Shown here piece by piece: positions 7,218-15,784 of a stretch of 64,000 nucleotides of DNA. The translations under genes and the position numbers were made by a program. Numbering within the stretch: position 1 is the stretch's first letter; each line of letters starts with the position of its first letter. The notes below the pieces were generated by a model. It was not told the DNA's origin, ran no database searches, and saw only the letters and a list, made by a program, of their open reading frames with translations. Location: NCBI GenBank assembly GCA_951801675.1, contig CATONX010000004.1, forward strand, positions 88,597-152,596. Reading direction: 5' to 3'. This DNA comes from an uncultured Eubacteriales bacterium (lineage in GTDB: Bacteria; Bacillota; Clostridia; Oscillospirales; Acutalibacteraceae).

Positions 7218-8489
7218 ATGTTGGACAGCATCCGCATAGGAAAGCGAAAAAACGCAAAGCAGAAGCTGCGCAAATCCGTAACCCCGGCGGGCTTATTCGG
7301 CCTATTGACCATTTTTCAGCTCATCTGTCTAATCCGTCTTTTGTTCTCCCACCGGGTGATGGAGAACCCGCTGCACCTGCTGGCGTTTGTGCTGCTCATC
7401 GGGGTGGAGTGGGTTTATTACGGATTTAGCCGGGCCATCGGGCGGGAACACATCGAATTGGAGGCCTCCGCCTTTTTCCTGACCTCCATCGGGTTTGTCG
7501 CCCTCACCGGCGTGCTTCCCTCGTCCACTTGGATGCAGCTGATGGGCGTAGTGGCGGGCCTGGTGGTGTATAACCTGGTCATCTGGTTCATGGGAAGCAT
7601 TGACCGGGTGGTCAAATACAAGGTATGGATCGGAGTGGGCGGCGTGGCGCTGCTGGCGGCCAACCTCATTTTCGGCAGCATCATCTACGGGGCGCAGAAC
7701 TGGATTAAAATTGGCCCCATCACCTTCCAGCCTTCCGAATTTGTGAAGATCGCGTTTGTGATGACGGGGACGGCCACGCTGGACCGGCTTCAGTCCTCCA
7801 GGCACCTGACCTGGTTTTTGGCCTTCTTCGCGGTGTGCATGGGCGCCCTTTTCTACATGGGAGACTTCGGCACCGCCTGCATCTTCTTTGTGACCTTCTT
7901 GGTCATCGCCTTCATGCGCTCGGGAGACTGGAAGACTTTGGTCCTTTTCTGCGTGGGCGCGGCGGCGGGCGCGGCGCTGATTCTGACCTTCAAGCCCTAC
8001 ATTGCGCGCCGGTTCGAGGCCTGGCGGCATGTCTGGGAATTTGCGGACACGTCCGGCTATCAGCAGACCCAGCTTCTCATGTCGGTGGCGAGCGGGGGGC
8101 TATTGGGCCTGGGGCCGGGGCTGGGGGTGCTGCACACGGTGGCGGCCTCCACCACCGACCTGATGTTCGGCATCGTGTGCGAGGAATGGGGGCTGCTTTT
8201 GGGAGCGGCGGCGGTGTCGGTCTATGTGGGCTGGGCGCTGTTTGCCGGCCGGCTCGCCGGGCGCACCCGTTCCTCGGTCTATTCCATTGCCGCCTGCGCG
8301 GCGGCCAGCCTGCTTCTCTTTCAGGCGGCGCTCAACCTGTTCGGCGTCACCGACATTCTCCCGCTGACCGGGGTAACTCTCCCCTTCGTCAGCCGGGGCA
8401 GCTCTTCTATGATTGCTTGCTGGGGGCTTTTGGGATTTATCAAAGCGGCGGATTCCAGAACCTATAAACAAGGGAGGCTTGCCGCATGA
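7218..8489 (+). CDS. FtsW/RodA/SpoVE family peptidoglycan polymerase
   Basis: 423 residues with about ten hydrophobic helices. SEDS hallmarks are visible: the loop GAQNWIKIGPITFQPSEFVKI (a RodA-type signature), GDFGTACI, and the C-terminal LPLTGVTLPFVSRGSSSM. SEDS proteins polymerise lipid II into glycan strands together with a class B PBP. The partner PBP follows with a four-base ATGA overlap (8486-8489), which implies coupled translation and a paired complex. Whether it acts in elongation, division or sporulation cannot be decided; the FHA neighbour favours a growth-related role. Confidence 0.93.
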   Translation: MLDSIRIGKRKNAKQKLRKSVTPAGLFGLLTIFQLICLIRLLFSHRVMENPLHLLAFVLLIGVEWVYYGFSRAIGREHIELEASAFFLTSIGFVALTGVLPSSTWMQLMGVVAGLVVYNLVIWFMGSIDRVVKYKVWIGVGGVALLAANLIFGSIIYGAQNWIKIGPITFQPSEFVKIAFVMTGTATLDRLQSSRHLTWFLAFFAVCMGALFYMGDFGTACIFFVTFLVIAFMRSGDWKTLVLFCVGAAAGAALILTFKPYIARRFEAWRHVWEFADTSGYQQTQLLMSVASGGLLGLGPGLGVLHTVAASTTDLMFGIVCEEWGLLLGAAAVSVYVGWALFAGRLAGRTRSSVYSIAACAAASLLLFQAALNLFGVTDILPLTGVTLPFVSRGSSSMIACWGLLGFIKAADSRTYKQGRLAA

Positions 8490-9871
8490 AAAAGGTCATT
8501 CACCGGGCCATTTTGGTCTACATCCTCATCGGCCTGTTCTGCATTGGGATGGCCGCCTTTTTCATCACCTGGTTTTGCAACGGATCGGATTGGGTGATGA
8601 ACGAACGAAACCGGCACATCTACGCAAACGGCCTGATGCAGAACACCGGCGAAATCTACGACCGGGACGGGGTGAAGCTCGCCTACTCGGAAAACGGGCT
8701 TCGCTATTACGCAGAGGATCCCGCTGTGAGAGAAGCTTTGCTGCACACGGTGGGCGATACGGAGAACTTTATCTCCAAGAGCATTCAAAAGCAGTATGCC
8801 GCCGGTCTTTCCGGCTATAACCTGGTAGGCGGGGTACACATGCTGGAGGAATGGAACCAGGGGGGCAAGGTCAACCTGACGGTGAGCGCCGAGGTAAGCC
8901 GCGTGGCTCTCGAGCAGCTCGCCGGGCGCAAGGGCGCGGTGTGCGTCTACAATTACAAGACCGGCGAGGTGCTCTGCTCGGTGAGCACCCCTTCCTACGA
9001 CCCGGAAAACAAGCCGGACATGGATCCCAATTCCGAGCAGTACCAAGGTGTTTACGTCAACCGGGTTTTGTCCGGGCTTTATCCGCCCGGCTCTACCTTT
9101 AAGCTGGTGACGGCGGCGGCCGCCATTGAGAACATTCCCGATATTATGACCCGGGAATTCGTCTGCCCCGGCCAGTATCAGGCTTCCGATGGGGTCATCA
9201 AATGCAACGGGGTGCATGGGAAACTGAATTTTGAAGAAGCGCTGGCCCAGTCGTGCAACTCGGTGTTTTCCCAGGTGGCCATTGAGCTGGGGACGGTGCG
9301 CATGACCGAGAAGGCGCAAAAAATGGGCTTTAACGGGGAGTTTGCGGTGGATGGTCTTTCCTACCCCGGCGGAAGCTACAAGGTGTCAGATGCAGGCGCT
9401 GCGGATTTGGGATGGTCGGGCATCGGCCAGTACACCGATATGGCAAACCCCTTCACCATGATGACCATTGCAGGAGGCATCGGCAACGGCGGCACGATGG
9501 TGCAGCCCAGGCTGGTAAACGACGTGCTCGGGCCCTTAAATATCCCCACCCACATCGGCAAAACCGCCGAGGGGGCAAAAATCATGGAAAGCTCCACCGC
9601 CTCGATGTTGGCGGACATGATGCACGGGGCGGTGCTCAACAACTATGGGGCCAACAATTTTGCAGGGCTTGACCTGTGCGCAAAAACAGGTACGGCGGAG
9701 GTCAACGACTCCTCGAAGCCCCACGCCTGGTTTGTGGGCTTTGTGCGAAACGAGGAAGCGCCGCTGGCTTTCGCGGTGGTGATTGAGAACGGCGGCTCCG
9801 GGTTCAAGGCAGCCGGGTCGGTGGCAAACGCGGTGTTGCAAAAGAGCGTGGAGGTATTGAATCAAAAATAG
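8486..9871 (+). CDS. Class B penicillin-binding protein (PbpA-type transpeptidase)
   Basis: 461 residues, on the short side for class B PBPs. N-terminal membrane anchor (~9-32), a short dimerisation-type segment (NTGEIYDRDGVKLAYS), then the transpeptidase domain with all three catalytic motifs: STFK (Ser203, Lys206), SCN (256-258) and KTG (400-402). It cross-links peptidoglycan outside the membrane. Its ATG overlaps the stop of the RodA-type gene. It is the last gene of the operon: a new promoter starts 3 bases after its stop, and no hairpin terminator separates them. Confidence 0.93.
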   Translation: MKKVIHRAILVYILIGLFCIGMAAFFITWFCNGSDWVMNERNRHIYANGLMQNTGEIYDRDGVKLAYSENGLRYYAEDPAVREALLHTVGDTENFISKSIQKQYAAGLSGYNLVGGVHMLEEWNQGGKVNLTVSAEVSRVALEQLAGRKGAVCVYNYKTGEVLCSVSTPSYDPENKPDMDPNSEQYQGVYVNRVLSGLYPPGSTFKLVTAAAAIENIPDIMTREFVCPGQYQASDGVIKCNGVHGKLNFEEALAQSCNSVFSQVAIELGTVRMTEKAQKMGFNGEFAVDGLSYPGGSYKVSDAGAADLGWSGIGQYTDMANPFTMMTIAGGIGNGGTMVQPRLVNDVLGPLNIPTHIGKTAEGAKIMESSTASMLADMMHGAVLNNYGANNFAGLDLCAKTGTAEVNDSSKPHAWFVGFVRNEEAPLAFAVVIENGGSGFKAAGSVANAVLQKSVEVLNQK

Positions 9872-9874
9872 GGC

Positions 9875-9903
9875 TTGACAATTGCGTCTGCTTGTTTTAC
9901 AAT
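9875..9903 (+). promoter_or_regulatory. Promoter of the FMN-riboswitch transcript
   Basis: Perfect TTGACA (9875-9880), 17-base spacer, TACAAT (9898-9903). It begins right after the PBP stop codon and would start the riboswitch RNA near 9910. Confidence 0.85.
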
Positions 9904-9926
9904 GCAAGCCAAAGAAAAAAGTGCAT

Positions 9927-10085
9927 ACATTCCTTTGGGCAGGGCGAGCAGGAGCCTTTTCGGTTCTTGTGATTCCCGACCGGTGGTGATGCCAGCTTTG
10001 ACTGGATAAGTCCAACAGCCCCAACAGCCGATGCGGTGAGAATCCGCAACCGCCAGTATAGTCTGAATGGGAAAGGAAGAGGAAC
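9927..10085 (+). ncRNA. FMN riboswitch (RFN element)
   Basis: Hallmark blocks in order: CTTTGGGCAGGGCGAG, then ATTCCCGACCGGTGGTGAT, AAGTCC, GATGCGGTGAGAATCCGCAACCG, CAGTATAGTCTGAATGGGA. These form the closed six-stem junction of the RFN element, which binds FMN. A hairpin terminator follows at 10161-10198, so high FMN should stop transcription before the ECF gene. This fixes the substrate of the downstream transporter as riboflavin. Confidence 0.97.
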
Positions 10086-10158
10086 CCGAATTGCAGGAAT
10101 TCCCCGTAAATGGTCGAATTTTCGGTATATTTGGTTTATAATATTACGTTTTGTAATA

Positions 10159-10203
10159 AAAAATCTTCTTTCCAAAGGAACCTTCGGAAAGAAGATTTTT
10201 TTA
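10159..10203 (+). terminator. Riboswitch-controlled terminator
   Basis: AAATCTTCTTTCC/GGAAAGAAGATTT stem followed by a T-run. It lies between the aptamer and the ECF gene and is the likely expression platform. The mutually exclusive antiterminator was not resolved by eye. Confidence 0.85.
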
Positions 10204-10280
10204 TTTGCGGCGTCTCACACAGGGTTTGGATCCGCCCTGCGCAAACGTCAAATCTCATTTTGTAAGGGGAGGAACTACCT

Positions 10281-10796
10281 ATGACCAAATCCATGACCAC
10301 CTTACAGCGCCTGGTTGTCATCGCGCTGTTCGCCGCTTTGACCGCGGTAGCCACCATGTGCATCTCCATCCCGATTCCCGCCACCAACGGCTACATCAAC
10401 ATCGGGGACACCATCGTGTTTATCACAGCTCTCTTTTTCGGGCCGCTTGCGGGAGCTTTGTCCGGCGGCATCGGCTCGATGCTGGCAGACCTTTTGCTGG
10501 GCTACGCCCACTGGGCCCCCTTCTCCCTGCTCATCAAGGCTGCGGAAGGCGCGGTGTGCGGTCTGATTGCCTACAAGGCTCTCAAGGGCAAAAAGTACTC
10601 CTGGCGGGCGATTGTGGGCATGATCGCAGCGGGGCTCGTGATGGTGCTCGGTTACTTCATCGGCGGCACCATTCTCAAGGGTTCCTGGGAGGTGGCGCTC
10701 ACCTCCGTGCCCTCCAATCTCATTCAGGGAGGCGTATCGGCGGGGCTGGCCCTTGTTTTGTCGGTGCTGCTCAAGCAGGTGAAATACTTCCGGTAA
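10281..10796 (+). CDS. ECF transporter S component for riboflavin
   Basis: 171 residues, about six hydrophobic helices. The N-terminal pattern (LVVIALFAALTAVATM), GYINIGDTIVFITALFFGP and GGIGSMLADLLLGY are typical of small ECF-type substrate-binding membrane subunits of the riboflavin class (ECF-ribofla_trS). The FMN riboswitch directly upstream is independent evidence for riboflavin or a related flavin as substrate. It needs shared EcfA/EcfA'/EcfT energising subunits, which are not in this window. RBS GGGGAGGAA precedes the ATG. It converges with the flavoprotein gene, leaving only six bases between the stops. Confidence 0.92.
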   Translation: MTKSMTTLQRLVVIALFAALTAVATMCISIPIPATNGYINIGDTIVFITALFFGPLAGALSGGIGSMLADLLLGYAHWAPFSLLIKAAEGAVCGLIAYKALKGKKYSWRAIVGMIAAGLVMVLGYFIGGTILKGSWEVALTSVPSNLIQGGVSAGLALVLSVLLKQVKYFR

Positions 10797-10802
10797 CGGG
10801 AG

Positions 10803-11366
10803 CTACTTTTCCAGGGCTTTTAAAAGAGCGGCCATGTTTTTGCCCAGGTTCTCAAAGGTGCGGACTCCTTCTTCGTCCTTTTGGGCGTCTCCGATGTCCC
10901 GGGCGAGAGTTAAGTTCCAATAGGTGGAGCCGGGGACGATCATCTGCTTGATGCCGAAGAAGAAGTTGATGGCGGCGTAGGCGAAGGTACCGCCTGCCCG
11001 GCGGGCGGCTACCACGGGAGCGCCCACCTTGCCGGCCAGCGTCTGGCCCAGGGCGGAACCCGCCCGGTCGATCAGGGCTTTGGTTTCGGTGTTGATGTTG
11101 GCAAAATAGACAGGCGATCCGATGAGGATGCCGTCGGCCTCCCTCATCTTGTCTATGTACCCGTTCATCCCATCGTCGGGCAGAACGCAGTGACCGCCGT
11201 TTTTCTTACATCCGCCGCAGGCCCGGCAGCCGGCCAGGGTATGGCCGCCCACCTGGACAAGCTCCGTGTCGATTCCCGCTTGTTCCAGCTCGTTGAGCAC
11301 CACCTTCAGGCTGAAAGCGGTGTTCCCGTTTTTGCGGGGGCTTCCGTTGAATGCAACTACTTTCAT
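10803..11366 (-). CDS. Flavodoxin-fold NAD(P)H-dependent oxidoreductase, iron-sulfur flavoprotein type
   Basis: 187 residues. Starts with the FMN phosphate-binding loop (VVAFNGSPRKNGNT) and continues with GCRACGGCKK...C, a compact C-x2-C-x2-C-x5-C cluster as in iron-sulfur flavoproteins, then GSPVYFANINTETKALIDR. The fold binds FMN and the cysteines probably carry a 4Fe-4S cluster for electron transfer. The electron donor and acceptor are unknown. It is convergent with the riboflavin transporter gene, so both concern flavin, though on opposite strands. ATG at 11366 follows AGGAG. Confidence 0.88.
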   Translation of the reverse strand: MKVVAFNGSPRKNGNTAFSLKVVLNELEQAGIDTELVQVGGHTLAGCRACGGCKKNGGHCVLPDDGMNGYIDKMREADGILIGSPVYFANINTETKALIDRAGSALGQTLAGKVGAPVVAARRAGGTFAYAAINFFFGIKQMIVPGSTYWNLTLARDIGDAQKDEEGVRTFENLGKNMAALLKALEK

Positions 11367-11423
11367 AATCAGGCTCCTTTCTCAAAGGGAAGGATGGGAA
11401 AACCCATCCGAACGGTATGTACG

Positions 11424-11470
11424 AAAGCCGGAGCCCCGTCGCTGCGTAAACAGCGCGGGGTCCCGGCTTT
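11424..11470. terminator. Hairpin at the end of the malic enzyme cluster
   Basis: AAAGCCGG-AG-CCCCG...CGGGG-TC-CCGGCTTT forms a long GC-rich hairpin 20 bases past the DUF6440 gene on the minus strand. The following T-run is short (TTTCG), so termination may be weak or factor-assisted. Confidence 0.6.
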
Positions 11471-11490
11471 GCTGTGCATGGTACCTTGGA

Positions 11491-11676
11491 TTATTCCTCC
11501 GGCTGCACCGGGGTGATCACCGGCTTGCCGTCGCGCCCGAGCATCACGGTCAGCCCACCCGCGTATCCGCAAGCATGGTACAGGTAATTGACACCGGTTT
11601 CCCGGTCCACCCAAATTTCAAAGGGTTCCATAACTCCCTGGCTGAAGATTTTCTGAAATCGGTCGGATTTTTTCAT
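11491..11676 (-). CDS. DUF6440 family small protein
   Basis: 61 residues. The core (DRETGVNYLYHACGYAGGLTVMLGRDGKPVI) matches the DUF6440 pattern of an 'acquired ligand or label' turn followed by GGLTxLL and GKPV. Function unknown. Its ATG overlaps the stop of the upstream gene (ATGA at 11676-11673), so it is translated with the 198-residue protein. It ends the malic enzyme cluster. Confidence 0.75.
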   Translation of the reverse strand: MKKSDRFQKIFSQGVMEPFEIWVDRETGVNYLYHACGYAGGLTVMLGRDGKPVITPVQPEE

Positions 11677-12269
11677 CGGCTTTCTTCCTTTTCTACCGGT
11701 TCTTCCTTGACAAAACCAGTGTGTTCAGCCATGCTCTGGATCACGTCCAAAAAGCGCAGGTAGAGCGCCTTGCCCAGTTGGGCGCAAACGCTGTCCCCCG
11801 GCCGGCCGCAGAGCATGGAAAAGGTCTGGCCGATGGCGGCCGCCACGTTGCGGCCCCGGTGGTACTCGAGAAAATAAAAGGAGAAGGCAAAGGAGCGCTC
11901 CACATCATCATAAATTTGGGGCGCGTCCCGTTTGAGCGTTTCATAAAAGGTGGACAAGGCCGCCCGGGCACAGTGGGCGTTGGGAACGTACTTGTCAAAC
12001 CCCACCACCGCCGCAAACGCCAGCAGCATCTGGCGCTGCTCGCGCATCTGGGCGTTCTCCGAGCTGTCCATTCCGAAAAAGCTTTCCCCGTTGTCGGCGT
12101 ACACCTCGGCTGCCGCCGCCGCGCCCAGGCCACGGGCCTTTTCTAGGTTCCCGTTTTCTTTTTCCCGGTTGAGCTCCCGCAGGGACGCTTCCGCGTCTAA
12201 GTCCGCCACAGAGGAAATTTCCCGGGACGGATGGCTGCCGGCAATGCGGATGTCGTTGTCTTCACACAT
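11673..12269 (-). CDS. Conserved hypothetical protein, 198 residues
   Basis: No family recognised. The N-terminal 70 residues are polar and acidic; the rest is helical (MLLAFAAVVGFDKYVPNAHCARAALSTFYETL, FAFSFYFLEYHRGRNVAAAIGQTFSMLCG), with a soluble all-alpha appearance and an acidic C-terminal tail. No signal peptide or membrane helix. ATG at 12269 follows GGAGG. It lies 29 bases after the TSCPD gene and overlaps the DUF6440 gene, so the three are likely one transcript. A cysteine pair in the helical part could bind a ligand, but nothing shows a function. Confidence 0.7.
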   Translation of the reverse strand: MCEDNDIRIAGSHPSREISSVADLDAEASLRELNREKENGNLEKARGLGAAAAAEVYADNGESFFGMDSSENAQMREQRQMLLAFAAVVGFDKYVPNAHCARAALSTFYETLKRDAPQIYDDVERSFAFSFYFLEYHRGRNVAAAIGQTFSMLCGRPGDSVCAQLGKALYLRFLDVIQSMAEHTGFVKEEPVEKEESR

Positions 12270-12298
12270 GGGAATGCCTCCCTTTGTTTCTTTGGATT

Positions 12299-12568
12299 CT
12301 AGGCTTGTTGCTCCCGGTCCTGCTTGTCCTTGGCTTTGCGCACGGCGATGGCCAGCTGGTCGGGACAGGAGGTGGACTTAAACCCGCAGGTTGTCCCCTT
12401 TAATAAGGTTTCCACCTGATCGACGGTCATCCCCTGCACCAGCTTGGCGATTCCCTTTAAATTGCCGTTGCAGCCGCCGTCGAACCGGACCGATTCGATC
12501 TTGTCCCCGTCGAGCGTCACATGAATGGCCCGCGAACAGGTGCCTCTGGTTTGATAGACGTATTCCAT
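12299..12568 (-). CDS. TSCPD domain protein (TIGR03905-type)
   Basis: 89 residues from ATG at 12568; a longer frame overlaps the malic enzyme gene and reads as noise. The sequence ends with the domain's name motif, CGFKSTSCPDQLAIAV, and has GTCSRAIHV and GGCNGNLKGIAKLV. The same domain occurs at the C-terminus of class II ribonucleotide reductases (NrdJ), where its cysteines take part in metal binding or disulfide exchange. Stand-alone copies are common in Clostridia and have no assigned role. It is 109 bases downstream of malic enzyme. Confidence 0.88.
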   Translation of the reverse strand: MEYVYQTRGTCSRAIHVTLDGDKIESVRFDGGCNGNLKGIAKLVQGMTVDQVETLLKGTTCGFKSTSCPDQLAIAVRKAKDKQDREQQA

Positions 12569-12677
12569 GAATTTTGTTCCCGCCTTTTGCTGTTTTAACT
12601 GCAAGCGGGAAAAGAGGCCGTTCTCTACGGTATATGCAGCCTTGTCCCGCTCTATACTATGGATGAAAAAAGAATGG

Positions 12678-13850
12678 TTAAATCCTTGCGATTCCTTCCG
12701 CTTTTGCGGCCGCGGCGACCGCCTTTGCCACCGCATCGGCCACGCCCGGTTCAAAAGGCTCGGGCAGGATATACGAGTCGCAAAGCTTGTCCGCCGGGAC
12801 AAAGTCCGCCAGCGCTCTAGAGGCCGCCACCTTCATGCCCTCGGTAATGTCCCGTGCCCGCACGGCCAGCGCTCCTTTGAAGATGCCGGGGAAGGCCAGC
12901 ACATTGTTGATCTGATTGGGATAGTCCGACCGGCCGGTGCCCACCACCGCCGCGCCGCCTGCTTTGGCTTCGTCGGGCATGATTTCGGGAACCGGGTTTG
13001 CCATGGCAAATACCACCGGGTCCTTCGCCATGGAAGCGACCATGTCCCTGGTCACAAGCCCCGGGCGGGAAACGCCGATGAACGCATCCGCTCCTTTGAG
13101 CATGTCGGCCAGAGTCCCTTGTTTTTTCTCCCGGTTGGTGACCGCCGCCATCTCCTTCTGGGCGGGATTGAGCCACTCGGCCCCTTCGTACACGGCGCCT
13201 TCCTTGTCGCACAAAATCAGGCTGCCCACCGAAAGCTGCAAAAGAAGCTTTCCGATGGCGATGCCCGCCGCGCCCGCGCCGTTGATGACCACAGTAGCGT
13301 CCTTAAGCCGCTTGCCCACCACCTTGAGTGCGTTTTGCATGGCGGCGGCGGCGATGATGGCGGTGCCGTGCTGGTCGTCATGAAAAACCGGAACGTCGCA
13401 GCATTCCTTGAGACGGCGTTCGATTTCAAAGCAGCGGGGGGCGGAAATGTCCTCCAGGTTGATGCCGCCGAAGCTTTTGGAAATGAGCCGGACGGTTTCG
13501 ACGATTTTGTCCGGGTCCTTGCTGTCCACGCAAATGGGGAATGCGTCAATGTCCGCAAATGCCTTGAAGAGGGCGCATTTGCCTTCCATGACCGGCATGG
13601 CGGCCTCGGGGCCGATGTCTCCCAGGCCCAAAACGGCGGTGCCGTCGGTGATCACCGCCACCAGGTTATGCCGCCTCGTCAGCTCGTAGGATTTCGACGG
13701 GTCCTTCTCAATGACCAGGCAAGGCTGTGCCACTCCCGGCGTATACGCAAGCGACAGCTCCTCCCGGCTGTTTACCGGGACGGTGGCCTTGACCTCGATC
13801 TTTCCTTTCCATTCGTAATGCTTTTGCAGCGCCAGTTCCTTGATGTCCAT
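12678..13850 (-). CDS. NAD(P)-dependent malic enzyme (malate dehydrogenase, oxaloacetate-decarboxylating)
   Basis: 390 residues, the short bacterial form without a phosphotransacetylase-like tail. Motifs: YTPGVAQPC and the following TDGTAVLGLGDIG (malate site), FHDDQHGTA (metal site) and GAGAAGIAIGKLL (dinucleotide-binding loop), then FAMANPVPEI. It converts malate to pyruvate and CO2 with reduction of NAD(P). Cofactor choice cannot be fixed by eye. GGGAGG precedes the ATG. It is divergent from the acyl-CoA ligase gene and heads a cluster with TSCPD, a hypothetical protein and DUF6440. Confidence 0.95.
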   Translation of the reverse strand: MDIKELALQKHYEWKGKIEVKATVPVNSREELSLAYTPGVAQPCLVIEKDPSKSYELTRRHNLVAVITDGTAVLGLGDIGPEAAMPVMEGKCALFKAFADIDAFPICVDSKDPDKIVETVRLISKSFGGINLEDISAPRCFEIERRLKECCDVPVFHDDQHGTAIIAAAAMQNALKVVGKRLKDATVVINGAGAAGIAIGKLLLQLSVGSLILCDKEGAVYEGAEWLNPAQKEMAAVTNREKKQGTLADMLKGADAFIGVSRPGLVTRDMVASMAKDPVVFAMANPVPEIMPDEAKAGGAAVVGTGRSDYPNQINNVLAFPGIFKGALAVRARDITEGMKVAASRALADFVPADKLCDSYILPEPFEPGVADAVAKAVAAAAKAEGIARI

Positions 13851-13920
13851 CCTTTTCCTCCCTATCGCCGCGGATTCCCGGTAAAAGCCTGAAACCGCGG
13901 CCGGGCAAGGGCAAAAAGAA

Positions 13921-13949
13921 TTGCTTTTTCCCCCTGCCTGCTCTATAAT
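13921..13949 (+). promoter_or_regulatory. Promoter of the acyl-CoA ligase operon
   Basis: TTGCTT (13921-13926), 17-base spacer, perfect TATAAT (13944-13949). Transcription would start near 13956, leaving a ~140-base leader before the chosen ATG. Confidence 0.7.
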
Positions 13950-14098
13950 GAATAACGAAATAAGTCTATTTATTATACACCATGCCAGTCTTCAAAACAA
14001 GTGTACGCGGCGGCAAAGGGCAGAGAAAAGCAAGGTGCGGTTCCCTCCCCTTTGCCGCGGCCGATTTCTATCAATCTACTGCAAAGGATGTACCCAAT

Positions 14099-15760
14099 AT
14101 GAGCATCGATCTCCCTATGCTCGACACCATGTACGAGCAGCTGCACGCTACGGTGGAGCGGTATCCCCATTCCACGGCCCTGATTTACTACGGCACCCAT
14201 CTTTCCTTTTCCCAGCTTGACGACCTCGTTAACGGCTGTGCGGCGGGACTCAAAGCGCTGGGAATCAAAAGAGGGGACCGCGTGACCATCTGCATGCCGA
14301 ACCTTCCCCAGACCATCGCTGTGATTTACGCGGTCAATAAAGTCGGGGCGGTATGCAACATGCTCCATCCCTTATCTGCGGCAGCGGAGGTTCGGCATGG
14401 GGTGGAGCTGGTGAAAAGCAAAGTGGCGTTCTGCTTTGACATATCGGAAAAGGCTTTTGACGGCCTCCCGGTCACCTTAATCTGCTGCAAAACCGCCCAG
14501 TTCTTTGAAAAGACTCCGGTGGGCTTTGTGCGGGGCAAGGTGTACCTGCACCGCACGAAGGACAAGCGTGGCCCGGCCCAGGTGGGGCATAAGCTCAGCT
14601 GGCAGGCCTTCTTAGACGGGGGCAAGGCTTATCTCAAACGTCACGGGATTCCGCCCACGGTGGGCACACGGGACGACACGGCCGCCATTATGTACACCGG
14701 CGGCACCACCGGCAGCCCCAAAGGGGTCATGCTCTCCAACGACGCGGTCAACCATTTATCCTTTCAGATGTTTCCCATCGCCAAGGACGTTCTTGCGTCC
14801 GACGGGATGCTGGGGGCGCTGCCGGTTTTTCACGGGTTTGGTTTCGCGCTGTGTATGCACACGGCCATGTGCGTGGGAATGCGGTACGCGCTCATTCCCC
14901 GCTTTGATCCGAAAGATTGCTGCAACATGATCATAAAAGAAAAAATTTCGCTGATTTTCAGCGTGCCCGCCTTTTTTGAGGGGCTTCTCAAGTGCGGCGG
15001 CCTCAAGGGGCAGGACCTTTCCTTTATCCGCCTGGTAGGCTCGGGAGGCGATATTGTTTCCGACGACCTGAAGGCGCGGATGGACGCTTTACTCAAAGAG
15101 GGCGGTTCGGATACCTATCTCATCTCCGGGTACGGGCTGACCGAGTGCGTCACCGCCTGCACCATGGCCCCGCCGGTAGAGAAGGTGGGGACCGGCTGTG
15201 TGGGAACTCCTTTCGATGGAAACGAGATGAAGGTGGTGCGCCTTGGCTCCACAGAAACGATTGTGGAGGAAGACGGAGAAATCTGCATCACCGGCCCGAC
15301 GCTGATGAAGGGCTATTGGCAGGATGAGGAAGAGACTGCCAAGGTGTTAAAGCGCCATCCGGACGGCAAGCTTTGGTTGCATACAGGAGACATCGGGCGC
15401 ATCGGTCAGGACGGACAGCTATACTTCAAGCAGCGGCTCAAGCGGGTGCTCAAGGTGTCCGGGTACTTGATTTACCCATCGGTGATTGAGGAGCGGCTGC
15501 GGTGCAACTCTTTGGTGGAGGACTGCTGCGTGGTAGGGGTACAGACCGCAAGCGGCACCAAGGTCAAGGCCTATGTGGTGCCCCAGAAACCGGCGAAAAC
15601 GCAAAACGAACAGGAACTCCTGGCGGAGGAGCTCAAACGCTATTCTTCCCAGACCCTCAACCGGTGGAGCATCCCGGCCCAGGTGGAGTTCCTCCCCGAG
15701 CTTCCCCGCACCAAAATCGGGAAGGTGGACTTCAAGGCATTGGAAGCCAGGCAGTCCTAA
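14099..15760 (+). CDS. Acyl-CoA ligase / class I adenylate-forming enzyme
   Basis: 553 residues from ATG at 14099 (AAAGGATG upstream); the frame is open to 13982 but the extra 39 residues look non-coding. The P-loop is MYTGGTTGSPKGVML; the adenylate motif YGLTECVT, the hinge aspartate region LHTGDIGRI and the C-terminal catalytic lysine context RTKIGKVDFKAL are all present. It activates a carboxylic acid as acyl-AMP and probably transfers it to CoA. The substrate is unknown. It is 24 bases ahead of the pyruvyl-transferase-like gene, so both may act on a cell-surface glycan or lipid, but this is only context. Confidence 0.9.
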   Translation: MSIDLPMLDTMYEQLHATVERYPHSTALIYYGTHLSFSQLDDLVNGCAAGLKALGIKRGDRVTICMPNLPQTIAVIYAVNKVGAVCNMLHPLSAAAEVRHGVELVKSKVAFCFDISEKAFDGLPVTLICCKTAQFFEKTPVGFVRGKVYLHRTKDKRGPAQVGHKLSWQAFLDGGKAYLKRHGIPPTVGTRDDTAAIMYTGGTTGSPKGVMLSNDAVNHLSFQMFPIAKDVLASDGMLGALPVFHGFGFALCMHTAMCVGMRYALIPRFDPKDCCNMIIKEKISLIFSVPAFFEGLLKCGGLKGQDLSFIRLVGSGGDIVSDDLKARMDALLKEGGSDTYLISGYGLTECVTACTMAPPVEKVGTGCVGTPFDGNEMKVVRLGSTETIVEEDGEICITGPTLMKGYWQDEEETAKVLKRHPDGKLWLHTGDIGRIGQDGQLYFKQRLKRVLKVSGYLIYPSVIEERLRCNSLVEDCCVVGVQTASGTKVKAYVVPQKPAKTQNEQELLAEELKRYSSQTLNRWSIPAQVEFLPELPRTKIGKVDFKALEARQS

Positions 15761-15784
15761 TGTTAGGCAAAGGAGGACGCATGT

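Noticed and set aside
12569..12802. The longer reading frame upstream of the TSCPD protein
   Set aside because: The 78 extra residues overlap the malic enzyme gene and have no TSCPD-family similarity; the ATG at 12568 begins the recognisable domain.
15781..15784. ATG at 15781 as the start of the pyruvyl-transferase-like gene
   Set aside because: It is out of frame with the family sequence; TTG at 15785 is in frame and correctly spaced from AGGAGG.
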